Under the pieces are notes generated by a model. It was given only the letters and a program-made list of their open reading frames with translations. It was not told where the DNA came from and did not search any database. Both the position numbers and the translations under genes were made by a program. A DNA stretch of 64,000 nucleotides from Chionoecetes opilio (taxonomy: Eukaryota; Arthropoda; Malacostraca; Decapoda; Majidae), in NCBI GenBank assembly GCA_016584305.1, contig JACEEZ010022880.1, positions 658,370 to 722,369 on the forward strand, in the 5' to 3' direction. This document shows positions 56,198 to 64,000 of the stretch, piece after piece. Numbering within the stretch: position 1 is the first letter of the stretch; each line of letters starts with the position of its first letter.

Positions 56198-56609
56198 ATT
56201 TAATTTTTTTTTTTTTTTTTTTTATATGTTGGAGCCTCTAGCGCCCTTAGGCTTATAGAGAGGTCTTGATGCTGGTTGAACTCGCCCGTTGGTGGCGCAG
56301 GCTGGATCTTTATAGTGACACCTGTGGCCTTACGTGAAGATCCCGTTTCCTCTGACGTTTGGATCTTCAATTTAGGCTCACGCTGTCCCTGGAGTTTCTC
56401 CGTTGCACACGCAGACGGAGAACAGGTTATAACAGCATGCGGGTTTCTTCAGCCACTCGACGATGGATTTGACAGTTGCTCCTTGGTGGGACGTGAACTC
56501 AGGACCTTCTGCTCCCCTACCAGGCTCTTGAAAGAGTTGCCCCCGGCAGGATTCGAACTCGTGACATTGAGTCACCACTCCAAGACGCTAACCACTCGGG
56601 CACCGCCTA
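56198..56609 (-). repeat. tRNA-derived SINE (SINE-2), inverted
   Basis: The head complement is gctaaccactcgggcaccgc at the right and a poly-T run (56198-56223) marks the tail at the left. Box B is seen as gcaggattcgaactcgtg. Confidence 0.85.
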
Positions 56610-56617
56610 CGCTAATT

Positions 56618-56778
56618 CAGTAAAACCTCTCATATTGGGACTAATTGGGCCGAGGAGTGGTCCGAGTAATGCAAGGATCCGAATAATGGGGGGATTATAT
56701 GTTGGGGGATATGTAAAAAAAAAAAAAAAAAAAAAAAAAAATTCTTAGTGTTTATAGTATAGCTAGGAAATTTCGACC

Positions 56779-56817
<39 letters not shown>

Positions 56818-56875
56818 AGGTCCGAATAATGTCAAAGTCCGAATAATGAGTGTCCGGATACGGGAGGTTTTACTG
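56618..56875. mobile_element. Tigger-like MITE family A, copy 5
   Basis: cagtaaaacctctcatattg to gggaggttttactg with TA on the right and TT on the left. Two internal units, the smallest copy here. Confidence 0.9.
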
Positions 56876-56877
56876 TA

Positions 56878-57084
56878 CTTATAACGCAAATTTTAAGGGA
56901 CAAGCACGTCCATTACAGGACGGATAGAACACATAGAGGACGGGACAGACACGTATAATTCAGGTATGGTTCTCGTCGACCAAAAAAAGCAGGCTAATTT
57001 TTAAGTTGATAGTTTTGTATGGCCTGCGAATGATGTCATGAATCTCCAAATGGCCCTTGGTAGTTAAATAGTTCCCCACCCCTG
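56878..57084. other. No recognised feature
   Basis: Nothing beyond weak similarity of ccattacaggacggatagaa wording to itself (gacggatagaacacatagag, gacgggacagacacg). Confidence 0.35.
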
Positions 57085-57232
57085 ACCTCTACAGGGGTCA
57101 CTATAAAAAAAAGAATCCAGCCTGTGCCAACCAAAGGGCGGAGGGCCGGGCATGACGGCCCTCCAGACTGATCAAAATAGATAGCTTACTGGCGTTATAG
57201 GCTTCAACGTAAAAAAACAAAAAAAAAAACAA
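57085..57232 (+). repeat. SINE 3' part with A-rich tail
   Basis: aggggtcactataaaa, ccagcctgtgcc, ggccctccag and ggcgttataggc match the distal part of SINE-1; the tail is an A-rich run at 57211-57232. Confidence 0.7.
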
Positions 57233-57280
57233 CCAGAAAGACACCGTTGGGAGGGACACCGCCTCGCCCACCGCTGGGAG

Positions 57281-57359
57281 AGGCGGTGGCCGAGTGGTCA
57301 GCGTCTTGCAGCGGTGAGCTCAATGTCCAGAGTTCAAATCCTGCCGGGGCAACTCTTTG
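57281..57359 (+). repeat. SINE-2 head fragment
   Basis: gaggcggtggccgagtggtc with box B agagttcaaatcctgcc, cut off where the next SINE begins. Confidence 0.75.
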
Positions 57360-57362
57360 GGT

Positions 57363-57630
57363 ACTCCGTAGTGTAGGGGTAGCACGCTCGGCTCACAACC
57401 GAGAAGTCACGGGTTCGATCCCCGGGCGGAGCGGAAAAGATGGGCTGTTTCCTTAAAAAAAAACCGAGCCCCTGTCCACCCAGCAGTGAATGGGTACCGG
57501 GTGTTAGCATGGGGTTTGTGACCCGCCTCCCGGGTTGGTGGCTTCGGGCAACACTAGAGGAGAGGAGAGGGGAGGACCTACATGTATACGAAGCGATACT
57601 AAGCGGTAGAGTCACAAGAAGAAGAAGAAG
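57363..57630 (+). repeat. tRNA-Val-like SINE (SINE-3)
   Basis: 57363-57433 folds as a tRNA: acceptor actccgt with gcggagc (one mismatch), box A tagtgtaggggtagc, anticodon stem ctcgg/ccgag with loop ctcacaa (anticodon CAC, Val), and T arm gggttcgatccc. It runs on into a body with ccacccagcagtgaatgggt and ends in (GAA)n at 57616-57630. No CCA-independent terminator (T run) follows the tRNA, so this is a SINE and not a tRNA gene. Confidence 0.8.
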
Positions 57631-57837
57631 CCTACCGAGAAAATCTGTAGATTTTAGTAGAAAATCTGTTTATTTATAATTTTTTTCTTAGAAATTTTCC
57701 AAAATCAGGGTGTCTACTCCAAGATCTTATATGCCTTAAATTACGGCTATTTGATGTATTCGAGAGGCAGGTCTGGCAACCTGGTCTAAGCGCGCGTGAC
57801 GCCAACAGTAGGAAGACGTGTCCCGCACTTCTCTTAA

Positions 57838-58021
57838 GCCCCGTACACACTACCACTCACCACCGTTGGTGCTTGCCGACGAGCAATGCCGTTGCCAGAG
57901 TTGTGTCCATTCGGTTACATTTTGCTCGGCGGCATCCTGTCCACACTGCCACTTTTGAGTGACGACCACTCGAACGACGGGAAGCGCCGACGGTGGTGAG
58001 TGGTAGTGTGTACGGGGCTTT
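57838..58021. mobile_element. Small TIR element (TTAAGCCCC ends)
   Basis: ttaagccccgtacacactac to cactcaccaccg, mirrored by cggtggtgagtggtag to gtgtgtacggggcttta. About 184 bp with about 33-bp arms. The TTAA/TTTA ends suggest, but do not prove, a TTAA-specific (piggyBac-like) element. Confidence 0.75.
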
Positions 58022-58225
58022 AGAGGAGGCGGTAGCAGAGTGGTTAGCGTCTCTGAGTGGCGTTCTCGGTGACCCGAGTTCGATCCTTGATGAGGGCTGT
58101 AAAATCCACTTAAAATCTTCCTCTGCACCTTCGAGTGGCCTAAGAATACCCACATGCTGCCCATCAACTCTACCTTAGATTGCGAGTGCATCGGAGGACA
58201 CAGGGGGGTAGCATGAGCCTCTATT
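58022..58225 (+). repeat. tRNA-derived SINE (SINE-1), 3'-truncated
   Basis: aggaggcggtagcagagtgg to gacacaggggggtagcatga; ends at gcctcta where flank repeat K starts. Confidence 0.85.
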
Positions 58226-58228
58226 TCA

Positions 58229-58320
58229 AATACCATAAGACATTCAAATCAACTAATCTGTCCTCACGCTGTAATGTTTACGTTCTGCCTCCGGAGGCTC
58301 AGCAGATTGGCTTCTTCTTG
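58229..58320 (+). repeat. Flank repeat K, partial copy without minisatellite
   Basis: tttcaaataccataagacat to gtttacgttctgcc and gcagattgg; same wording as 55233-55322. No tcagtac unit beside it. Confidence 0.8.
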
Positions 58321-58330
58321 TGACCTCTTC

Positions 58331-58844
58331 TGCTTAAGCCGGCCACACACACACCGGCGCGGCCTGTCCGGTCGACAAAAAGTGGCGGGGCATCGTTCGC
58401 CGGACGAGACCCACATACACACCGGCCGCCTCATGAAAATATACAGTACACGTCGGACCACCGTGGTGACAACATGAATCCGCTGTCTGAAAATGACTTG
58501 TTGGTGATGGCTGCATGTGCAGCCATATATAATACCTATATATAATACGTCATACTATATATAATACGTCATATATAATACCTATATTATCATAAATACA
58601 ATTATTACTGGTACAATTAATCATTATCTGGCCGAGCGAGGGGCGGGCCGCGCCGGAAGGCACCCACACACGCAGGCGGCAGGCCGCGCCGGACGGAATT
58701 TTCAAGCGCCGACTGATTTTCATCCGGCCGCTGCGACAGGCCCCGCCGGATGAAAAACACCCCCACACACACACCGGCCGCCTCTAGCCACGCCCTTTTC
58801 GTCGGCCGGACAGGCCGCGCCGGTGTGTGTGTGGCCGACTTTAG
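58331..58844. mobile_element. TIR element (TTAAGCCGGCC ends)
   Basis: ttaagccggccacacacaca to gcggcctgtccgg at the left and the complement (ccggacaggccgcgccggtg to ggccgacttta) at the right; arms of about 37 bp. The motif acacaccggccgcc recurs inside near 58420 and 58775, so sub-terminal repeats are present. No coding frame. Confidence 0.8.
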
Positions 58845-58932
58845 GATTGCTTTGTAGGTCGTCTGTCAAGCTCGAGCTCGACACATATCTTCCTTCTACG
58901 CCACTCTGTAGCCCTTTCTTTCCCTGCCACCG

Positions 58933-59475
58933 CCAGGGTTGGCGCCACCAACAGGGTTGGCGCCACCAACAGGGTTGGCGCCACCAACAGGGTTGGCGCC
59001 ACCAACAGGGTTGGCGTCACCAACAGGGTTGGCGCCACCAACGGGGTTGGCGCCACCAACGGGGTTGGCGCCACCAACGGGGTTGGCGCCACCAACGGGG
59101 TTGGCGCCACCAACGGGGTTGGCGCCACCAACGGGGTTGGCGCCACCAACGGGGTTGGCGCCACCAACGGGGTTGGCGCCACCAACGGGGTTGGCGCCAC
59201 CAACGGGGTTGGCGCCACCAACGGGGTTGGCGCCACCAACGGGGTTGGCGCCACCAACGGGGTTGGCGCCACCAACGGGGTTGGCGTCACCAACGGGGTT
59301 GGCGCCACCAACGGGGTTGGCGCCACCAACGGGGTTGGCGCCACCAACGGGGTTGGCGCCACCAACGGGGTTGGCGCCACCAACGGGGTTGGCGCCACCA
59401 ACGGGGTTGGCGCCACCAACGGGGTTGGCGCCACCAACGGGGTTGGCGCCACCAACGGGGTTGGCGTCACCTACA
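58933..59475 (+). repeat. 18-bp minisatellite, about 30 units
   Basis: Unit ggttggcgccaccaac plus ag or gg. The first units have caacagg and all later ones caacggg, with a rare ggcgtcacc variant at about 59013, 59285 and 59465. The unit core ttggcgcca is palindromic. Because 18 is a multiple of 3 and the unit has no stop on either strand, three frames appear open; none is a gene. Confidence 0.95.
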
Positions 59476-60006
59476 AAACCCGTCCTAGGTTTTTTGATGT
59501 CCTAAGTTTTTTTGTGCCGACTGTAAGACATATTATTATGCATACAATACACATATTATTATGCCTCTTAGTAAATCTTACACATACAGGTTAGGTAACA
59601 ACACTGTACGTGACACGGCAACAGTGCATTGCCCCTCAGGCCCCATATGTAACCAGTTGCTATCCAGCTCGCCGACAGACCACACCAGCTCCTCGCTTGG
59701 GTGTCCCGACCATCTGTTTCTCTATCAATAAACCTACGGAAGTAATGCTCGCTTCTCTCTGGGATAACCTCCCCACAACCACTCTGATCATCACTGCATA
59801 ACGAGCAACAGTTTACTATATATTGATTATTGTAAAGGCAATGCATGTATTGCAATGTGTTAATATGGGGGAAAAAGTACAACATTTGGGAGGTGTCCAC
59901 CATGAGTACATTATAACATGGGTTTCTATGATTCGTACAACACTGTTTCCTACACCACGGCGTGCTGTGGCGCCCAAAAAACCGTGTTGTAAGAGGATGC
60001 AGTGTA
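59476..60006. other. No recognised gene
   Basis: Contains tctatcaataaacct (about 59721), a polyadenylation-like signal, but no paired long terminal repeat that I can find. Confidence 0.3.
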
Positions 60007-60142
60007 TAAAAATCCTGCCTGCGCCACCTCGGGCGAGGGCCAACCATCACTGCCTTCGAGTGAACCTCCAGGGCCTACCATCCCACCCCTGGGGGCCACT
60101 GCCTAACGGCGCTGTAGGCACAAATTTAAAAAAATATAAAAA
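60007..60142 (+). repeat. SINE-1 3' part
   Basis: aaaatcctgcctgcgccacc to aacggcgctgtaggcac with an A-rich tail. Confidence 0.8.
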
Positions 60143-60149
60143 ACCTTGT

Positions 60150-60262
60150 ACGAAGCAGCGCGAAACTCGGGGAGATGAGATAATGCGCAAAAGTCAGGAT
60201 GGTAAGAATTTAGGACTGCGCAAAACTTGAGGATCGTGAAACTGTGGAGGGTAGTGTAGACT
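60150..60262 (-). repeat. Family G end repeat
   Basis: Complement of 35462-35590: gtacgaagcagcgcgaaact to gtggagggtagtgtag. Confidence 0.65.
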
Positions 60263-60710
60263 GGTTTATCAGTATAAATGATACACTGTTATCTTTGTAA
60301 TTGTTTGTTCTATTATGTTATCAAATAAAAAACAGTAAAGCACACTAAAGAAATGCCATTATGAGACTGATGAAATATGCATGAACTTAATATTCACTTA
60401 AACTCTTCACCATTTAATATTTTGCGTGACAACTTATAACATGGGGCATATCAATAGAAGCGAAATTTGATTAGCTTTCCATTGATATATTTCGTTTTCT
60501 GATCAATGAATTAGCACCGAGCATAAATTAGCGTTAACTAAATATATAACATCATCAATCGGGTAATTTTCCCGATTGATGATGATATATCATTTATACT
60601 GATAAACTATAGACCACTGTTTTCATGGACACTTATTTCCCTTAGCGATCAGCCTGCACTGGCCATGGGTGGGTTGGTGTGCAGCCCCAGAAACAAGTCC
60701 AGTATACAGT
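60262..60710. repeat. Foldback family F, copy 3
   Basis: gtttatcagtataaatgata to catcaatcgggtaattttcc, then a short return arm (cccgattgatgatgatatat) and the outer block agtccagtatacagta. The return arm is mostly deleted. Confidence 0.8.
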
Positions 60711-60711
60711 A

Positions 60712-61431
60712 CAGGCAGGTCCCGAAGATACGAGCAGTTAGGTTCCACCTGGCATACTCGTAAAGCAAAATCTCGTATAACGAAACACATAACTAATGGT
60801 AAAATATAGGTTTGGTTCCAGGACCCCATCAATTAAAAAATAAAAAATAAAGAATAAAATTTCAAGCTAAAATAAACTCTAGCAAACACAACAAACACAC
60901 AGCGTCTATATTACCCACACTGTACTACCTATTCTGTAGCAAACACAACAAACACACAGCGTCTATATTACCCACACTGTACTACCTATTCTGTAGAAAA
61001 AGCATTCTGAAAGAGAAAATAGCACACAAAATAACATAACTGCACATTAATTAAACATAAAACATGCATAACAAGCAAAAAAGACGTTGTAATGTAGGGG
61101 ACGCCGCGTGATACAAGAGAAGGTAGTGTAGCGGTCCCAAGGTTGGGGCCGCACACCTGCTAATTACCCCTAAAGGTCAGGCCACGCCATATGCTTAATT
61201 ACCCTTCAGGTCACGCCTTGCTAGGGGTGACCTCACTGGGGTCAACCAAATCCCCATTTGTCCAGCCCGGGAGTGGTAGGGCGCGCATTTTGAACTTGAT
61301 AATTTTACTCACCCCAGTTTGAATGTCGTATCATTGGATTTTCGATCTCGTATATTGAAAATACCCTAATTTACACATCTCGTATCATCGGATTCTCGTA
61401 TACCGAATGCTCGTATAACGGGACCTCCCTG
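60712..61431. mobile_element. Tigger-like MITE family C, copy 3 (inverted)
   Basis: caggcaggtcccgaagatac to ataacgggacctccctg, TA on the left, CA on the right. Two 57-bp units and one 104-bp unit, the least expanded copy. It abuts a LINE fragment. Confidence 0.9.
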
Positions 61432-62760
61432 CAGTCTTTGGTTCATGATTTATGTCAATGACATGAATGATGAAATAAAAAGTTATATAAGTTTGTTTGC
61501 GGATGATGCAAAACTATAAAAAGAAAAAAAATGCTTTAACGATTGTGAAACACTACAAAATGACCGGAACAACATCTACGAATGGAGCAGAAGGTGGGAA
61601 ATGGAATTTAATGTGAAGATTTGTCAAGAGATGGAAAAAGTGAAAAGTTATATAAGTGGCCACATAAAATGGGCAATGAAGTAATTGCAAGGGTTCAGGA
61701 AGAAAAGGACCTGGGAGTGATAATGCAGAATATCCTACAACCAGAAAAACAAAAAGGAAATCTTTGGAGATACAGACAGGATGTTGAAGAATATTAGAGT
61801 GGCATTTCATTACAGGTTGAAGTTCCCAAACTCGGCAACTTCGGGACCAGTGCCGAGCCGAGTAATGGAATTTTCCGACTTTTAGAACGTAGATATATTA
61901 AGGGGAATTTTAAAAAGCATGAAAATCCTTCCTTTTCTTTTCACTTGCACCAGTAGGTGTTCCTGGACGTTTGGGAGCCATAATACCAATAACAGACCTG
62001 TAGAAGTACACAAAATAACAGTGTACACAACTCTACAGTCACAACACCACTGAACAATAACAACAAACAAATCGGCGGGAGAAACCAAGCGGCCTAGTGT
62101 GGTGGCACCCAGCGGCCGACCCGGCAACTACGCGCCGGGTTTTGGGTGTTCTGCCGTGTTTTGGAAAATCCGGAACCATAGCCGAGTTTTGGGTGTTGCC
62201 GAGTCTTGGGATGCCGAGTTTGGGAACTTCAACCTGTACATGGACAAAAATATGCTGAGAAAGATGATTTCTACAATGATCTTACCAAAAATGGAATATG
62301 CGGCCATTGTATGGTCCCTATATAAAAAGAAGCATGTGAAAATGTTAGTGAGGCTACAGAGAATGGCAACAAAGATGTTACCAGAGCTAGAAGAACTTTC
62401 TTGTGAGGAAAGGTTGAAGGAAGTAAAGTTACCAACACTTGAGCAGAGAAGAGAAAGAGGAGACTTAATAACAATTTTTAAACTGATAACTAAGATGGAA
62501 GAACCAGGCAATGAGAGACTACTGACTCGGAAACAAAGAGAAGGTTGATACACAAGAGGACATACTAAAAATTAGGAAAAGGGAGATGCCTGAACAACAT
62601 AAAGAAGTACAGCCTCCTGCATAGACATGTAGAAGTTTGGAATGGACTAAATGAGGAGGTGATATCGACAAATAATGTGCACCAGTTGAAAGAAAGACTG
62701 GATAAATGTAGCTACGGAGACGGGACCCCACCAGTGTAGCTCAGGCCCTGTAAAACACAA
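61432..62760 (+). pseudogene. CR1-like LINE fragment split by family D
   Basis: Starts inside the reverse transcriptase: MIYVNDMNDEIKSYISLFAD then DAKL (the FADD catalytic box, about 61497-61515), followed after shifts by wording for W..RWEMEFNVK. It is interrupted by family D (61813-62236) and resumes in frame: MDKNMLRKMISTMILPKMEY, AAIVWSLYKKKHVKML, LQRMATKMLPELEEL, LPTLEQRRERGDLITIFKLI. After a stop at 62546 comes a shifted tail with EVWNGL.EEVI and the typical 3' end caactaggtaaatac (62760). The APE endonuclease and most of the RT are missing. Confidence 0.75.
61813..62236. mobile_element. Tigger-derived family D, copy 3 (in LINE)
   Basis: 424 bp, ends caggttgaagttcccaaact and gggaacttcaacctg, TA on both sides. 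On the minus strand it retains about 18 codons of the transposase start (61981 down to about 61930). Confidence 0.9.
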
Positions 62761-62762
62761 CT

Positions 62763-62965
62763 AGGTAAATACATCTGAATAGAAATATTTTGAAACTGAT
62801 GCAAAATTATCTTAAAGGAGACAGATGAGAACTGTGATCAAGGACTGTGTTTCGAGCTGGAGGAGTGTATTGAGCGGTGTACCTCAAGGCTTAGTGTTTG
62901 CCCTGATTATGTTCTTGATCTTCATTAATGACATGGCAGATGGATTAAAAAGGTGCACTAGGGTC
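62763..62965 (+). pseudogene. LINE reverse transcriptase fragment
   Basis: Reads MQNYLKGRQMRTVIKDCVSS then WRSVLSGVPQGLVFALIMFL and IFINDMADGLK. SGVPQGSVL.P and FINDM are RT motifs that come just before the FADD box; the fragment stops before that box. It is likely of the same CR1-like family as its neighbour, but it is a separate copy, since the neighbour's 3' end precedes it. Confidence 0.75.
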
Positions 62966-63174
62966 CCACATAAAACGAGAAATTGGTCGATAAACGAGGT
63001 GGTTTTATGTGAATGCGCTCTATGAGAAACACATAACCTATGGGAAAAATGTCTATTGTTGGCTGTGTCCTCCCGCCCGTCCCCGTACCTTTACACTTGT
63101 TCACACCCAGGCATACCAGAACATGGTAGTATTTTACACTAGGATCAAAATTCCCTACACAGTTGGGAGTATGG
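62966..63174. other. No recognised gene
   Basis: Starts agggtcccacataaaacgag, which looks like a Tigger-type terminal sequence, but I cannot find the opposite end. Confidence 0.35.
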
Positions 63175-63420
63175 TTTCTGTTTACCTTATTGGATTCTAG
63201 GAAACATTCTTTTGGACTCAAACTTTTGGAGATAATGACAAATGTTGTTCATAGGGAGGCGAGAGACAAGTGTTTGTTTACGTGCGGCGTGCCTCTCACT
63301 CTTCTTCCTCTTGTGACCTACATCGCCTCTGTTCTTCCCTTGCCGCGGACACTTTTAATGCAGATTTGGCTTTAGTTAGGAGGTTAAAGCGTGGGATTAG
63401 GTTAGGTTAGTGACTCAAAA
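63175..63420 (+). repeat. Flank repeat L, copy 2 with one minisatellite unit
   Basis: Same wording as 27865-28090, ending gattaggttaggttagtgac, a single unit of the array that has about 13 units at 28090-28420. Confidence 0.8.
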
Positions 63421-64000
63421 GCAAGTTGCCATAAGCCTGGCTTAACTCTCGCTTGCGTGCCTCGCCAGAACTGGCAGGTTCCGCTCACAGCTGATAACTT
63501 TTAAACACCAACGACGACACCAAACCACAATGACGAGTGTACCTTCGCATGGAAGCCATCAATAAATTACGATAACTGACGATATTGTGAATGGATCACA
63601 ACATAGTATTTCCTTCACAAGAATGTGTTTTTTGGTAATAATGGATGAGAATTTCGCGGTCGCTACTGCCGTTGCTACTCACTCACCCTTGCCACCAGCT
63701 GGGCAAGCCGGCTTACGAAAAGTGCCTCAAATTAACAGAAAACGCAAGCTGCCGCAAGCCTTCTTATGGCGGCCTGCTCACGTTCTGTACGATATTTCGG
63801 CACTATATGAGAACTCCTGGGATTTGCCCTACTTTGATGGCGGAATCGTTCTATAGGAACACATTCGTTCCTAACAATAATGTTGGAATTTTATTTATTG
63901 AAATTTTTTTATATTTATTTTAATATTTTTGGTCGTTTGCTTTATAGGGGAAACACTTTATGCTTCATGCGGTGTGTGTGAGTTTATTTGTGAATGATGC
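63421..64000. other. No confident gene
   Basis: An open frame of about 90 codons (63587-63856) includes ataatggatgagaatttcgc (63638), which also occurs in variant form at 23709 and 31197. The rest matches nothing I know. The end of the window is AT-rich. Confidence 0.3.

Noticed and set aside
57363..57433. A functional tRNA-Val gene
   Set aside because: It continues without a terminator into a SINE body with a (GAA)n tail, and has an acceptor mismatch.
58823..59505. Hexapeptide-repeat proteins on both strands
   Set aside because: They come from the stop-free 18-bp minisatellite. Three overlapping frames are equally open, and the non-repeat ends match nothing.

Overview
The window reads as nuclear DNA from a decapod crustacean or close arthropod relative, and it is almost entirely repeats and mobile-element remains. 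The reasons are: long arrays built on TTAGG (the arthropod telomere pentamer), very dense microsatellites, a GC-rich DIRS-type tyrosine-recombinase retrotransposon of the kind common in decapods, several non-LTR retrotransposons with stop-ridden reverse transcriptases, tRNA-derived SINEs, and many TA-flanked Tigger/pogo-like short elements. I found no intact host gene, no rRNA gene and no CRISPR array. The species call is inference. The relationships between repeat copies are read directly from the sequence.

Layout. 1-2.5 kb: part of a repeat copy (R1) followed by a TIR-bounded element carrying a THAP zinc-finger fragment and a long hairpin. 2.5-3.2 kb: short tandem repeats in both orientations. 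3.8-5.3 kb: two head-to-tail copies of a TIR element, then a frameshifted 'GCDT' mobile-element protein. 6.4-7.5 kb: a TIR element containing a 40-bp palindrome and a large inverted repeat. 8.0-22.8 kb: two inverted R1 copies of about 1.78 kb bracket a degenerate DIRS-like element. Each arm is broken once, by a 2.8-kb foldback element on the left and by a LINE on the right. 23.5-28.4 kb: a cluster of TTAGG-derived satellites. 28.9-45 kb: several families of Tigger-like elements (named A to E here), foldback elements, SINEs and microsatellites. 42.4-46.7 kb: a LINE whose reading frame is broken by three such elements, each of which leaves an open frame when removed on paper. 49.8-55.2 kb: a 5.4-kb minisatellite. 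55-64 kb: SINEs, an 18-bp minisatellite and further LINE fragments.

A recurring theme is tandem arrays growing from a unit present once or a few times in a sister copy of the same repeat. The 5.4-kb minisatellite has a seed of about 30 bp at 39.55 kb with matching flanks on both sides. The 26-bp array at 28.1 kb has one unit at 63.4 kb after the same flank. The internal 57-bp unit of family C is present 9, 3 and 2 times in its three copies. Family A shows the same behaviour with a unit of about 60-70 bp.

Most long open frames here are artefacts of repeats without stop codons, including the 1,837-codon frame over the 5.4-kb array, and are not annotated as genes.
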